The notes beneath the pieces were generated by a model. It saw only the letters and a program-made list of their open reading frames with translations, searched no databases and was not told the origin of the DNA. A program made the position numbers and the translations under genes. From WVYX01 sp039586815 (lineage in GTDB: Bacteria > Gemmatimonadota > Gemmatimonadetes > Gemmatimonadales > GWC2-71-9): a DNA stretch of 64,000 nt. The stretch is from the NCBI GenBank assembly GCA_039586815.1, contig JBDHJR010000007.1, positions 79,245-143,244 on the forward strand, in the 5' to 3' direction. Positions 7,379 through 17,032 of this stretch are shown one piece after another; position 1 is the stretch's first letter, and each line of letters opens with the position of its first letter.

Positions 7379-9024
7379 GCCTCTCTCTTTCCACGATCGA
7401 GCTGGTCCTGGATACGCTGGTAATCCAGGCTCTGGTCCTCGCAGTCCTCTTCTTCGCCCGCCGCAGCTCGGCGGCAACGCAGCACCTGTTCCTGTCGGTG
7501 GCCGTGCTCATGGTGCTGGCCGTGACCGTGATCTCGCCGGTCGTACCCGATTGGAAGCTCGGGCTGATTCCCGTTGAGGAAGTGGCTGTGGACCGGGCGG
7601 CGCCGTCGGCAACCATCGATCTGCCCGAAGCTGCTCCGGAAGGGGCGATCGACAGGCCGCGTGAGACCGCGTCGCCCGAGAATCGGGTCCAGCGCACCCT
7701 TGCCGGTGTCTGGGTGCTGGGATCAGCCCTCTTGCTGCTGTGGATGGTGCTGGGGGTGATGTACAGCTGGTGGCTGAACAGGCAGGCCCGGCCGACCGAG
7801 AGCTCCCAGCTTCGGGATCGCTTCCACTGGGCGCTGGAGCAGGTGGGCCTGCGTCCCGGTGCCGCCCTCGTGGAGTCGGAGGTGGTGAAGATCCCGGTCG
7901 TGTTCGGGTTCATTCGGCCCACGGTCATTCTCCCCACCCACGCGACACGATGGTCCGAGGACAGGCTCCGGGCCGTGCTACTCCACGAATCGGCCCACAT
8001 CCGCCGCAAGGACCTGGTCTTTCAGTTCCTGGCCAAGCTCACGTGCGCCATCTACTGGTTCAATCCCCTCGCGTGGCTGATCGAGCGTAAGCTCTTCCTG
8101 GCCGGAGAGCGGGCGGCCGACGACCAGGTGATCCGCCAGGAGGTTCCCCCTGCCGACTACGCCGAGCATCTCATGGAGACTTCGGTGGAGCTCGGCACGG
8201 AGCGCAATCCCATCTGGGCCACCGCCGCGATGGCCGAGGGCACCGCGTTCAAGGACAGGATCCTCTCGATACTGGATCCGAACATTCGGCGTGGAGAACC
8301 GAACATGTCGAATCAAGCTGCTGTGACGCTGGCCGCCACCGCGATGGTGTTTTCCCTACTGGCCTTCAGTCCGTGGCGGGGTGCTTCGTCGCCGTCGGCA
8401 CCAGAGGTTTCCTCTGCTACCCAACGGCCTGTCGTACTACAGCAGGGGAACCAGGGCGACTTCGAGACCCTGGTGCAGATGCTGCAGCTGCAGGATCCCG
8501 ACATGCGGGAGCACGCAGCCAGCGTGCTGGGGGAGCTGGGGGATGAGAGGGCGGTTCTCCCGCTCATCCAGGTCATCCTGAACGATGGGAACGCCAGCGT
8601 GCGAGAGCACGCGTGCGAGGCGCTCGGGGCCTTGGGCGACGTGCGGGCTTTGGACCCGCTCATAACGGTGATGCGGACCGATGGGAGCGCGCGGGTGCGG
8701 GAGCACTGTGCCGGCGCGGTTGGCGAGTTGCAGGATCCCCGTTCGTACGAGACGCTGCTGGAGGTCATGTACGGCGGTGACACGGAGCAAGTGCGGGCCC
8801 ATGCCGCCGAGGCGCTGGGGTCGTCGGGAGACCCGCGCGCGTTGGGGCCGTTGTTGAATGTCCTGCAGGACGGAAGCGCCGTCATGCGGATGCACGCCGC
8901 CATGGGTTTGGGGGAGCTTGGCGACGAGCGCGCGGCGGGCGCACTGCGGCAGGCGGAAGACGATCCCGACCGTCAGGTTCGGCAAGCCGCCAGAGAGGCG
9001 CTGCGGAAGATCCGAGAACGCTAG
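7375..9024 (+). CDS. M56 (BlaR1-like) membrane metalloprotease with C-terminal HEAT repeats
   Basis: A 549-residue protein. Membrane helices near residues 8-28, 38-58, 118-138 and 325-345 surround the zinc protease domain; HESAH at 204-208 is the zinc site and GERAADDQ about 40 residues later supplies the third ligand. In BlaR1 the external domain is a penicillin-binding fold. Here residues about 361-549 are instead five or six HEAT repeats of about 31 residues (repeating pattern VREHAxxALGxLGDxRALxPLL). The gene overlaps blaI by ATGA, so it probably inactivates that repressor on sensing a signal through the HEAT module. Confidence 0.88.
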   Translation: MSLSLSTIELVLDTLVIQALVLAVLFFARRSSAATQHLFLSVAVLMVLAVTVISPVVPDWKLGLIPVEEVAVDRAAPSATIDLPEAAPEGAIDRPRETASPENRVQRTLAGVWVLGSALLLLWMVLGVMYSWWLNRQARPTESSQLRDRFHWALEQVGLRPGAALVESEVVKIPVVFGFIRPTVILPTHATRWSEDRLRAVLLHESAHIRRKDLVFQFLAKLTCAIYWFNPLAWLIERKLFLAGERAADDQVIRQEVPPADYAEHLMETSVELGTERNPIWATAAMAEGTAFKDRILSILDPNIRRGEPNMSNQAAVTLAATAMVFSLLAFSPWRGASSPSAPEVSSATQRPVVLQQGNQGDFETLVQMLQLQDPDMREHAASVLGELGDERAVLPLIQVILNDGNASVREHACEALGALGDVRALDPLITVMRTDGSARVREHCAGAVGELQDPRSYETLLEVMYGGDTEQVRAHAAEALGSSGDPRALGPLLNVLQDGSAVMRMHAAMGLGELGDERAAGALRQAEDDPDRQVRQAAREALRKIRER

Positions 9025-9043
9025 CGTGTGGGGGGGGAGCATC

Positions 9044-10078
9044 ATGAGAGTCACTTGCCTGTCAGTCGCGCTGTTGCTGCCGCTGTCGTTGGCCTGTGCG
9101 CAACGCTCGGTCGAGGAGATCACGTTCCAATCCGGACCGTTCACGGTCGTGGGCGACCTACAGATTCCCGAGGGAAGTGGGCCCTTCCCCGTGGTGATCT
9201 TCGTGCACGGCGACGGACCCAACAACCGCACGTCGGGAGTGACCTACCCGCCCATAATGGAGCGCGTGCTGCGCGCCGGGTACGCGACCTTCGCCTGGGA
9301 CAAGCCGGGCACCGGCGAGTCCACCGGGGCGATCGACCGCAGCAGGCTGCAGCATCAGCGAGCCCAGATCGTGCTCGACGCGATCGAACTGCTCAAGCAG
9401 CGCGCTGACATCGACGCCGAGTGGGTCGGGATGTGGGGCATCAGCCAGGCGGGCTACGTCATGCCGCGCGTGCTCGACCGGAGCGACGACATCGCTTTCA
9501 TGATCGCCGTGGGCTGCCCGGGGGAGGCGGGCATCGATCAGGGTGCGTACCTGATCACTGCACAGGCGGTGTGTGGAGGACTGGCTCTCGAGGATCGCGA
9601 AGAGGTCGAGCGCCTCTTCGGCATGGTGGATCGGGCGCGCACATACGAGGAGTATGTGAGCTACAAGGAGGCGTTGGCTGCCTATCCTGGGATCGAGTCG
9701 CTGCGGAGCCTTGGCGTCACAATGGAGCCGCGGCCCCAGGAGGACTGGCACATGGATGATCCGGAAGGCGACTACTTCTGGAATCCCATGCAGGTCGTGG
9801 ACGGTCTCACCATTCCCGTCCTTGCGTTCTTCGGCGAGCGGGACACGCAAGCAGATCCGGTGCAGGGTGCGGAGGCGTATCGCGCCGCGCTCGCGCACGG
9901 GGGCAACCCGCACTCACGCGTCGAGATCATCCCGGGCACCGATCACAACATCCTCGTGTCCGAAACCGGATGCATGGCGGAGCGCGAGCAGCGCCCACGC
10001 GAACAATGGCGGAACTACCCGGTGGCGTACCTCGACGCCATTGAAGAGTGGCTAATTGCTCTCCGCCAGGGATCCTGA
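9044..10078 (+). CDS. Exported alpha/beta hydrolase
   Basis: A 344-residue hydrolase of the dienelactone-hydrolase/acyl-peptidase-like group. A short signal ends in a lipobox-like LACAQ. The oxyanion region is FVHGDGPNN, the nucleophile Ser134 is in GISQAG, the acid is probably the Asp of FFGERDTQADP and the histidine that of PGTDHNIL. I chose ATG 9044, which has a GGGGGGAG site and begins the signal; longer in-frame extensions run into the M56 gene. It follows the BlaI/M56 pair by 19 bases and may belong to that regulon. The substrate is unknown. Confidence 0.85.
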   Translation: MRVTCLSVALLLPLSLACAQRSVEEITFQSGPFTVVGDLQIPEGSGPFPVVIFVHGDGPNNRTSGVTYPPIMERVLRAGYATFAWDKPGTGESTGAIDRSRLQHQRAQIVLDAIELLKQRADIDAEWVGMWGISQAGYVMPRVLDRSDDIAFMIAVGCPGEAGIDQGAYLITAQAVCGGLALEDREEVERLFGMVDRARTYEEYVSYKEALAAYPGIESLRSLGVTMEPRPQEDWHMDDPEGDYFWNPMQVVDGLTIPVLAFFGERDTQADPVQGAEAYRAALAHGGNPHSRVEIIPGTDHNILVSETGCMAEREQRPREQWRNYPVAYLDAIEEWLIALRQGS

Positions 10079-10080
10079 CG

Positions 10081-11784
10081 TTGAAACGCAGCAGCCGAGT
10101 ATTCACTGCCGCACTGATCGTCGGATCGCTCTCCTCGGTCGCGGGCTGTGGATGGAACCGCGAGACACATGCTGAGGATTCCTCTTTAGCCTTAGCAGCT
10201 GCCGAGAGCCTCGAACAGGCGCTCCCGGGATGGCTCTCCGACGCATCCGTTCCCGGCGCAGCGGTAGCAGTAGTCGATGATCGGGATGTCGTATGGGAAA
10301 TGATGCACGGACAGGTGGACTCGTCCACGATCTTCAGCATCCAGTCCATGTCGAAGAGCTTCACGGCGCTCGCCGTGCTCATGGCAGTGCAGGACGGCCT
10401 GGTAGACCTGGACACCCCCATTGCGGAATACCTGCCCGACTTCACCGTCAACACCGTCTTCGACGAGCACCCCGAGCGGGGCATCACGCTGCGCCATCTC
10501 CTGGCGCACCGTGCCGGCTTCACACATGAAGCGCCCTTCGGCAGCAACTTCGACGACCGCTACGACTTCACCAGGCACATAGAGAGCATCTCCTACACCT
10601 GGATGCGGTATCCCGTGGGAAAACGCTGGGCCTACGCCAACCTGGGGTACGACCTGGCGGGCTACATCCTGCAGGTGCGGTCCGGCATGCCGTTCGAATC
10701 GTATGTCAAGGAGAAGGTGCTGGATCCGCTGGGCATGACCGGCAGCTCGCTCGACATGGAGGTCATCGAAGCAAGTGATAACCGGGCCACGGGCCACTCA
10801 AACCACCAGGAAGTGATCCCGCTGCGAATACCGATGATTCCCGCCGGGGGCGTCTACAGCAACGTCCGCGATATGGGCAGGTATCTGCAGTTCCACATCA
10901 ACAAGGGTGTGGTGAATGGGCACAGGATTCTCCGCGCCGACCTGATGGAGGAGATGCATACCATACAGTTCGCGGCCGCTGGTCAACGCGGAGGATACGC
11001 GCTGGGCCTGCTGCGAGACCCCGTCAGCGACTCGTACAATGTCTACCATTCGGGTGGTGGATACGGATTCCAGAGCGACATGGCGATCTACCCCGAAAAG
11101 GGATTCGCCGTGGTACTTCTCACCAACCTGGGGGGCCATAGCGCGGGCGGATGGCGCCTGCGAAACGTCCTGGACGAGCTGGTTGAGGAGAGGGACGGCC
11201 CGACGCCCGCGGCCGATGCCGGTACGGAGCGGATGACCGAGCTAGAGAACGACGACCCGAGAGTCGAGGCGATCCTGGGACGTTACGGCAGGGGGCACGA
11301 GGGCTTCGAGATTGGATACAGGGACGAGGTGCTCGGCATGCGGTTTGGCCCGGATGACTTCTTCCCGCTCACGTTCTTCGACGACGATGGCGAGCTGGTC
11401 GGGATGTACGGCAGCTTCTCGGAGATTCGTTTTCTGCCGCCGATCCTGGAGGGAGGGCGCGCCGCCGTGACGACCATCCACCGGCGGTACAGCAACCCTT
11501 ACTTCCACGTCCATGACTTCAAAGACTCCCCGACCGACCCTCCCGGCCCGAACCGGCCGCACTGGAGTACATACGTGGGAGAATACGAGCTGTTGCGATA
11601 CGGCGAGCCGGAAGAGACCGTCGAGATCACGGTGAAGAACGGCTACCTGTATTACGACGACAGAAGGTGCACGGAGCACGAAACGGGACTGTTCTTCGTC
11701 TTCGACGGCCAGGTTCTGGACCTACGCTCCGACCAGGTGAGCATGGCGAACATGCCGCTGCGGTTCATAGAGCCCCGCCAATGA
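10081..11784 (+). CDS. Serine hydrolase, beta-lactamase/class C PBP-like lipoprotein
   Basis: A 567-residue protein, starting at TTG 10081 so that the lipoprotein signal begins at once (lipobox VAGC); a GTG at 10048 is possible but would overlap the preceding gene. The PF00144 catalytic triad is visible: SMSK with Ser89 and Lys92, YAN at 185-187, and HSGGGYG near residue 323. The last ~170 residues are a beta-rich domain (VGEYELLRYGEPEETVEITV) like the C-terminal lipocalin-type domain of esterase/aminopeptidase members. It may act as a peptidase, esterase or amidase; resistance to beta-lactams cannot be inferred. Confidence 0.85.
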   Translation: MKRSSRVFTAALIVGSLSSVAGCGWNRETHAEDSSLALAAAESLEQALPGWLSDASVPGAAVAVVDDRDVVWEMMHGQVDSSTIFSIQSMSKSFTALAVLMAVQDGLVDLDTPIAEYLPDFTVNTVFDEHPERGITLRHLLAHRAGFTHEAPFGSNFDDRYDFTRHIESISYTWMRYPVGKRWAYANLGYDLAGYILQVRSGMPFESYVKEKVLDPLGMTGSSLDMEVIEASDNRATGHSNHQEVIPLRIPMIPAGGVYSNVRDMGRYLQFHINKGVVNGHRILRADLMEEMHTIQFAAAGQRGGYALGLLRDPVSDSYNVYHSGGGYGFQSDMAIYPEKGFAVVLLTNLGGHSAGGWRLRNVLDELVEERDGPTPAADAGTERMTELENDDPRVEAILGRYGRGHEGFEIGYRDEVLGMRFGPDDFFPLTFFDDDGELVGMYGSFSEIRFLPPILEGGRAAVTTIHRRYSNPYFHVHDFKDSPTDPPGPNRPHWSTYVGEYELLRYGEPEETVEITVKNGYLYYDDRRCTEHETGLFFVFDGQVLDLRSDQVSMANMPLRFIEPRQ

Positions 11785-11916
11785 CGCCGTATGGCGCGCT
11801 TGTGAGACTGTGCACCTGAGGAGAGTCGCAGAATCCCGAGAGAGCATGCCCTTGTTGCTCCGGCTCTGCCTGACACATTAGCGCGATCCGGCTGAAAGCA
11901 CTCACAGGCGGGGGAA

Positions 11917-12456
11917 ATGAGCATCGCGGACTTCTTTTACAAGGTCGCGACCGGGCCGAAGCGCCGGCGCAGACTCCTGACGCCGGTCGGGTTCCTGGCG
12001 TTCGGCGGTTCACTGGTCGTCGTGATAGCCGGCGGCCTGTTGACCGACCGTGCGCTGAACTTCCCTCAGCTCCTGCCGGGCGCGATGGGACTCGTGGTGG
12101 GCGGCCCCTTGCTGGCGGCGGGAGCGCTCCTGTGCGGTTGGTGCGTAGTCCGGTTCTGGAGGGCGCGCGGAACACCAATCCCACTCAACCCTCCCAAGGA
12201 GTTGATCGCCAGCGGGCCGTACGCGTGGGTGCGCAATCCGATGTTGTCCGGGGTACTCGGCACCCTCTTCGGGCTAGGTCTGGTTCTTCATTCGATCGGG
12301 GTCACTCTGATCTGGACCCCGGCATACGTGCTGCTACACCTGCTCGAGCTGAAGCGGGTCGAGGAGCCCGAGCTGGAGCGTCGGTTCGGAGCGTCGTACA
12401 TCGAGTACAAGAAGCGGGTACCCATGTTCATCCCGCGCTTGCACCGACGCCGCTGA
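11917..12456 (+). CDS. Isoprenylcysteine carboxyl methyltransferase-family membrane protein
   Basis: A 179-residue membrane protein of the PEMT/ICMT family, which uses S-adenosylmethionine to methylate small or prenylated acceptors. Four or five hydrophobic segments are present, and the cofactor-binding C-terminal half is clear: GPYAWVRNPMLSG, followed by the RVEEPELERRFG and YIEYKKRVPMFIP motifs. A GGCGGGGGA site precedes the ATG. Bacteria lack prenylated CaaX proteins, so the acceptor is unknown. It stands alone between the serine hydrolase and a convergent membrane protein. Confidence 0.85.
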   Translation: MSIADFFYKVATGPKRRRRLLTPVGFLAFGGSLVVVIAGGLLTDRALNFPQLLPGAMGLVVGGPLLAAGALLCGWCVVRFWRARGTPIPLNPPKELIASGPYAWVRNPMLSGVLGTLFGLGLVLHSIGVTLIWTPAYVLLHLLELKRVEEPELERRFGASYIEYKKRVPMFIPRLHRRR

Positions 12457-12481
12457 TTGTCGCCCGGCTAGGAGCGCCCGC

Positions 12482-13051
12482 TCACGCCACCCCGCCGGCT
12501 AGCGGCCGTGGAGCTATCCTCCAGGCCAGGACGAGCCCCACGATCGCCCACGTCACCACCGCGTTTGCCGCGAGCAGGAACACATAGCTCGGCGGGTATA
12601 GCTCCTGATCCCACATCGGCAGGTACGCCGCGAGCGCGAGGAACACGCCGAACAGCGCCACCACGAGGACGCGGGCGCCGTACCCGGGACGCCCGGTGCC
12701 GCAGAGAACCATGAGGAGCCACGCCGGGATGATCGGCGCGAGCAGCAGCGCGAGGTCGGATACAAGGAACTGCGCCAGGCCGCCGCCACCTTCGGGCAGG
12801 GAGTGCACCCGGAAGATCGGGCCCTCCGCAAGTCGCGCGAGGAAAAGGGAGTCGTGCGGGAACTTGCCTGGAACGAGATAGATGCCGGTCTCGGTGAGGT
12901 TTTGGTCTAGCGCGGCGAGGACGACTTCCTCGTTGTGAGCCTCCATGTTTCCCATCCGGTCGCGCAGGGGGAACAGGCTCCCCACGACTCCGGTCCACAC
13001 GATCGCCACGACACCACCCAGCAGTCCGATCCACAGCACTCTTGAATTCAC
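12482..13051 (-). CDS. Four-helix membrane protein of unknown function
   Basis: A 189-residue protein that I do not recognise. One membrane helix near residues 5-25, a soluble loop of about 70 residues containing LPEGGGGLAQFLVSDLALLLAP, then three further helices to residue 180. The periplasmic loop has no cysteines or metal motif. It lies 68 bases downstream of nothing on its strand and is convergent with the ICMT-like gene. A second minus-strand frame over the same DNA is also open but has a shadow-like composition (Arg/Ala/Pro). Confidence 0.65.
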   Translation of the reverse strand: MNSRVLWIGLLGGVVAIVWTGVVGSLFPLRDRMGNMEAHNEEVVLAALDQNLTETGIYLVPGKFPHDSLFLARLAEGPIFRVHSLPEGGGGLAQFLVSDLALLLAPIIPAWLLMVLCGTGRPGYGARVLVVALFGVFLALAAYLPMWDQELYPPSYVFLLAANAVVTWAIVGLVLAWRIAPRPLAGGVA

Positions 13052-13119
13052 GTGGCGCCTCCTTTCTCAGCCTCCTCCGAACCGCACCTTCCCCTTATCT
13101 CAACTCCTCGCCACCCCAC

Positions 13120-15948
13120 TCACGGCACGGCCTGCTCCTCCACAAGCTCCAGCCCCAGCGTCCGCTCCTTCTCGACCGCCGGGATACCCTGCGCCAGCCA
13201 CACGGGAGCCGGCGCTCCCTTGAGGTAATGATCGAAGAACTGCTGCAACCGGATGTTCCAGTCACGCTTCTCGGCAAAGTCCGTGGGCCAGTGCACCTCG
13301 CCGGTATAGTTGACCAGCCACGCCGGGGTGCCGAGGCGCCGTAGCGCCACGAACATCTCAATTCCCTGGGTGAAGGGCACCGCGTGATCGCGGTCGTTGT
13401 GCATCATGAGCAGCGGGGTCTCGACCTTGTCGGCCCAGAAGATGGGAGAGTTCTCGATGTAGCGCTGCGGCGCCTCCCACAACGTGGCGCCGATGCGCGA
13501 CTGAGTGCGCTCGTACTGAAACATCCGGCTCATCCCCGAGCCGTAGCGAATCCCCCCGTAGGCGCTCGTCATGTTGGCCACCGGTGCGCCGCCCGCCGCC
13601 GCCTTGAACAGGTTAGTGCGGGTGACCAGGTAGGCGATCTGATAGCCCGCCCAGCTGTGCCCCTGAATACCGATGTTCGCCTCGTCGATGAACCCCTGCT
13701 CTACCAGCTCGAGCGTGCCCGGCACGATGCTGTGCAGTGCGCTCTCGCCCGGGTAGCCGATGCGGTACCGCACGTCAGGCATGAAGACCACGTACCCGCG
13801 GCTAGCGTAGAACGTGGGCCGGGTGACCGAGCGGTGGGGAATCGGGGGAAAGTGTCTGTACAGGTTGTCGGAGTCGCGCTCGTAGAACTGCACGATTAGC
13901 GGATACTTCTTGGCCGGGTCGAAGTTCTCGGGCCGGTATACCAATCCCTGCAGCGGAACGCCCGAGCCCGACGTCCACTCTACCAGCTCCACCGTGGCCC
14001 AGTTGTACTGTGACTGTTGCGGGTTGGCTTCCGTTACCTGCCGCGCCCCGGCGAAGGCGAGATCGCTAACCCAGAGATTGGGAAACTCCGCGACCGACTC
14101 GCGGGTGAACACCACGACATCGGCGTCCTCGGCCTTGAGGGGCCTGCCGAACCTGCTATCCATGTAGATGAGCCGCTGCGGCGCGGCGTCACCAGTCAGG
14201 TGTTCGCGGTAGAACCCGGCTTGCTTGGTGCGGTAATGGAACGCGGACAGCAGCAGCGGCGCGTCGGCGTCGATGGCGTCCTGGTCGGGGTCGAGCCGCA
14301 CGTAGCGGAACCGCATGTTCTCGCGGCGCCCCACTCCGTCGGTGAGGTTCCGCGGCGCGGCACGGCCGCTGGGGTCGGTGGCCCACACGTCGTGCCGGTC
14401 GTACACCAGGAACCACCTCTCGTCGTCGGTCCAGCCCGCGTTGCCGTAGGGGTATTTCGGCATCGGGTGGTCGTCGTCTTCGTCGAACAGCGGATGCGGG
14501 ATTCCCTCGGTGAGCTTCACCGTGCGGTCCCGCTCGGTGTCGCGCGCGTACCAGGCATCCTCGGCGTTGTCGTACCACACCGCGTAGGTGGCTTCGGGCG
14601 ACAGCCTCACATTGGCCTGGGTCTTGCGGAGCATCAGCTCCCGCTCGCCGGTGCGTACGTCCACCACATAAACGTCCTCAAACGAAGGCCAGTCCCACGA
14701 GATCAACATGCGGTACGGCAGGTCGGACGTGCCGATCGCGATGTCCGCGTCGCCGTCGGCGCCCAGCATGACTTCGGGCATGTCGTCGGTCGCGAGCTGA
14801 ACCACCCGGCCCCGCCGCAGGTCCACTACCGCCGTGAAGCTCCGCTTGCGCTCGTCGTCGAGCTGCTCCTGCTGCATCGTCTGCAGGTACGGGTCCTGCC
14901 AGTGCCAGATGTCCACGTTGACCTTCTCCTCATCCAGCAGCGTGTCCTTGGGAGCGGGCTCGGGTCGCGGCGCCGTCCCGAAGAACAGGCGACGGCCGTT
15001 CTCCGAGAAAGACAGCTCCCCGTGCTGGCTCACCCACCAACCCGCAGGGATCCCCGCCGTGCCTTCGGCCGCGAGTTGGCGCGCCGCGTCGTTTCCCTCG
15101 CGCCAGTGGTACAGCGAGTAGGCGGCCTGTTCTGCGTCGGGATCGTCTCGGGTCGTGATGAACCCGAGCTGGCGCGCGTCGCCGTCGAACACGAGAGAGC
15201 GGTACTTGCCGCGGCCGCTGCTCACGGTGTGCGCCACACCGGTGGCAACTTCCACCACCCAGACGCCATCGCCCTCGCCATCTGGAGTGGAGGCGACGTA
15301 GGCGAGCCGATCGCCGCCCTCGCTGAAGGCGTAGGCCGTGACGAACTCGAAGCGGCGCTCGGCGCCGCTCGCGAGATCCCGCAGCACGAGCGTCGTGCCC
15401 ACCTCGCCCGGCTTCTTTTCCTTCTTAGCCTCTTCCTGCTCCTCACCGCTCGGTTCCTCGGTCTTGGCCGTGTCTTCGGGCTCCCGCTCCAGTAGGTATG
15501 CGACCCACACGCCCTGCTCTTCCGGCAGCCGGAACGACTTGACCGCTGGGACGCGGACGACGTCATCCGTGGTGAGATCCAGGATGGCAAGGGAGTCCTG
15601 CGGCAGGTCGTCACCCTTCTTCTCGGCCCGCCTGGCCTGCCGCATCAACTCCAGCTCCGGCTTCACCAGCGCCAGCACGAAACGGGAGTCGGCCGAGAAC
15701 CTGGCACCGCTGCCGCGCGGCACGGCGTGTTCCCTGTCGCTCTCGAGGGAGCGCACCACGAGCGTGGCGTCGCCGTCCTGCAGAGTGAGTGAGTACAGCA
15801 GCCAGCGCCCGTCGCGGGACAGGGACTCGTCGTCGATCCCCTTCCATACATCGTAGGCGGAGTGATCGAGGGGCTGCTTCGCCGTATCCTGGGCGTGGGC
15901 GACTCCAGCCAACACCGTGAGTGCTGCGATCGCGATGACGAACCGCAT
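13120..15948 (-). CDS. Exported S9-family prolyl oligopeptidase-like peptidase
   Basis: A 942-residue secreted peptidase. ATG 15948 has a GGAGA site and starts a Sec signal ending GVAHAQ. Residues about 35-640 are beta-propeller repeats (patterns such as SADSRFVLALV, SENGRRLFFG, SPEATYAVWYD) with an acidic/lysine low-complexity insert around 200-220. The C-terminal alpha/beta hydrolase has the nucleophile Ser765 in GHSWAGY, Asp in HNDRDHAVP and His in GEVHWP. This is a complete catalytic triad. Large secreted S9 peptidases are abundant in heterotrophic Gemmatimonadota and Bacteroidota and serve peptide degradation. Confidence 0.92.
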   Translation of the reverse strand: MRFVIAIAALTVLAGVAHAQDTAKQPLDHSAYDVWKGIDDESLSRDGRWLLYSLTLQDGDATLVVRSLESDREHAVPRGSGARFSADSRFVLALVKPELELMRQARRAEKKGDDLPQDSLAILDLTTDDVVRVPAVKSFRLPEEQGVWVAYLLEREPEDTAKTEEPSGEEQEEAKKEKKPGEVGTTLVLRDLASGAERRFEFVTAYAFSEGGDRLAYVASTPDGEGDGVWVVEVATGVAHTVSSGRGKYRSLVFDGDARQLGFITTRDDPDAEQAAYSLYHWREGNDAARQLAAEGTAGIPAGWWVSQHGELSFSENGRRLFFGTAPRPEPAPKDTLLDEEKVNVDIWHWQDPYLQTMQQEQLDDERKRSFTAVVDLRRGRVVQLATDDMPEVMLGADGDADIAIGTSDLPYRMLISWDWPSFEDVYVVDVRTGERELMLRKTQANVRLSPEATYAVWYDNAEDAWYARDTERDRTVKLTEGIPHPLFDEDDDHPMPKYPYGNAGWTDDERWFLVYDRHDVWATDPSGRAAPRNLTDGVGRRENMRFRYVRLDPDQDAIDADAPLLLSAFHYRTKQAGFYREHLTGDAAPQRLIYMDSRFGRPLKAEDADVVVFTRESVAEFPNLWVSDLAFAGARQVTEANPQQSQYNWATVELVEWTSGSGVPLQGLVYRPENFDPAKKYPLIVQFYERDSDNLYRHFPPIPHRSVTRPTFYASRGYVVFMPDVRYRIGYPGESALHSIVPGTLELVEQGFIDEANIGIQGHSWAGYQIAYLVTRTNLFKAAAGGAPVANMTSAYGGIRYGSGMSRMFQYERTQSRIGATLWEAPQRYIENSPIFWADKVETPLLMMHNDRDHAVPFTQGIEMFVALRRLGTPAWLVNYTGEVHWPTDFAEKRDWNIRLQQFFDHYLKGAPAPVWLAQGIPAVEKERTLGLELVEEQAVP

Positions 15949-16026
15949 GAGATCTCCAGGTCGCATTCGAAGTTGCCGCAAGCTAGACACGGGGCCGCGC
16001 GGCCTCAACCTCGCTATCTTTGGCGC

Positions 16027-16968
16027 ATGCCGATCCACAAGTTGAGCGCCCTCGGGGCGACAATCGTCGTGTTGCTGCAGGGAGCGGTGCCGGCCGCGCT
16101 GTCTCCCAGCTCAGAGGTGGCCTGGTATCCGGAGCAGCCCGAGCAGGGCATCCTGCTGCGGCTCACGGTCGCACCGGACACGAGCCGAATCCCCCGAGCC
16201 GACGGCCTTGCGGTAGTGGGGTCTCTCGCGGGGCAGACACTTCAGTTCGAGCCGCTCTCCGACGGCCGCTACCAGGCGGTGGCCGCGGTTCCGGTGCGAT
16301 CGCGTGAGAGCCTTCCGCTCACCCTCACGATGCGGTACGAGGAGGGAGACCCCGAGCACCGCTTCATCCGCATCCCCGTGGCACAAGCGGAGTTCCCGGT
16401 GGAGCGGCTGCGGGTGGCCCGTCAATTCGTTGATGAGCCGGACTCGGCGTTGCGCGTGCGGATAGCGGCCGAGCGAGAGGCAGCCGCCCAGGTCTACCGC
16501 CGCTCGGTCGAAACCCCGCGCATCTGGTCCGGCAACTTCGCCCGGCCTGCCGCGGGCCCCATCACCAGCGCGTTCGGCACCGAGCGGGTGTTCAACGGAG
16601 AGCTGCAGAGCCGGCACTGGGGCGTGGATCTGGACGGCGAGCAGGGAGACCCGGTGGTGGCCGCCAACCGGGGGGTGGTGGCCCTTGTGGGCGACTTCTA
16701 CTACAGCGGTAACGTGGTGTACGTCGATCACGGCAAGGGCCTGGTCACGGCCTACCTGCACATGAGCGAGGCGCTGGTCGCGCAGGGCGACACCGTCGAG
16801 CCCGGCCAGCTTGTCGGCCGAATCGGCGCCACCGGACGGGTGACGGGACCGCACCTCCACTGGCTCACGCGCTTCGGCCGGATCTCGGTCGATCCGATGA
16901 GCGTGCTGGCACTGGACCTCTCGACGTTCGGGACCCCCCTCCAGCCGGACAGCGGGGCGGCGCCGTAG
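16027..16968 (+). CDS. Secreted M23-family metallopeptidase (LytM domain)
   Basis: A 313-residue exported protein. A signal peptide at residues 1-25 is followed by an immunoglobulin-like beta domain (about 30-130) and a helical linker. The C-terminal LytM domain has zinc ligands His197 and Asp201 in HWGVDLDG and the H276-L-H278 pair in GPHLHW, so it should be active, unlike degenerate regulators such as EnvC. The predicted action is hydrolysis of peptidoglycan cross-links. It is divergent from the S9 peptidase, with 78 bases between the two start codons. Confidence 0.9.
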   Translation: MPIHKLSALGATIVVLLQGAVPAALSPSSEVAWYPEQPEQGILLRLTVAPDTSRIPRADGLAVVGSLAGQTLQFEPLSDGRYQAVAAVPVRSRESLPLTLTMRYEEGDPEHRFIRIPVAQAEFPVERLRVARQFVDEPDSALRVRIAAEREAAAQVYRRSVETPRIWSGNFARPAAGPITSAFGTERVFNGELQSRHWGVDLDGEQGDPVVAANRGVVALVGDFYYSGNVVYVDHGKGLVTAYLHMSEALVAQGDTVEPGQLVGRIGATGRVTGPHLHWLTRFGRISVDPMSVLALDLSTFGTPLQPDSGAAP

Positions 16969-17032
16969 GACCGGCCGCACCCACCGCAAGAATCGGGTTG
17001 AGACCAGCCGTGGAAGCCGCCAGGTTGGGCGC

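Noticed and set aside
10048..10080. Upstream GTG start for the serine hydrolase
   Set aside because: It would add 11 residues before the lipoprotein signal and overlap the preceding hydrolase; TTG 10081 puts the signal at the N-terminus.
12468..13034. Alternative 188-codon minus-strand frame over the four-helix membrane protein
   Set aside because: Its Arg/Pro/Gly-rich product has no plausible fold, while the chosen frame encodes regular membrane helices.
14017..15495. A 492-codon plus-strand open frame inside the S9 peptidase gene
   Set aside because: It is antisense to a protein with clear motifs and has the Arg/Val/His-rich composition of a GC-rich shadow frame; no ribosome site or recognisable domain.
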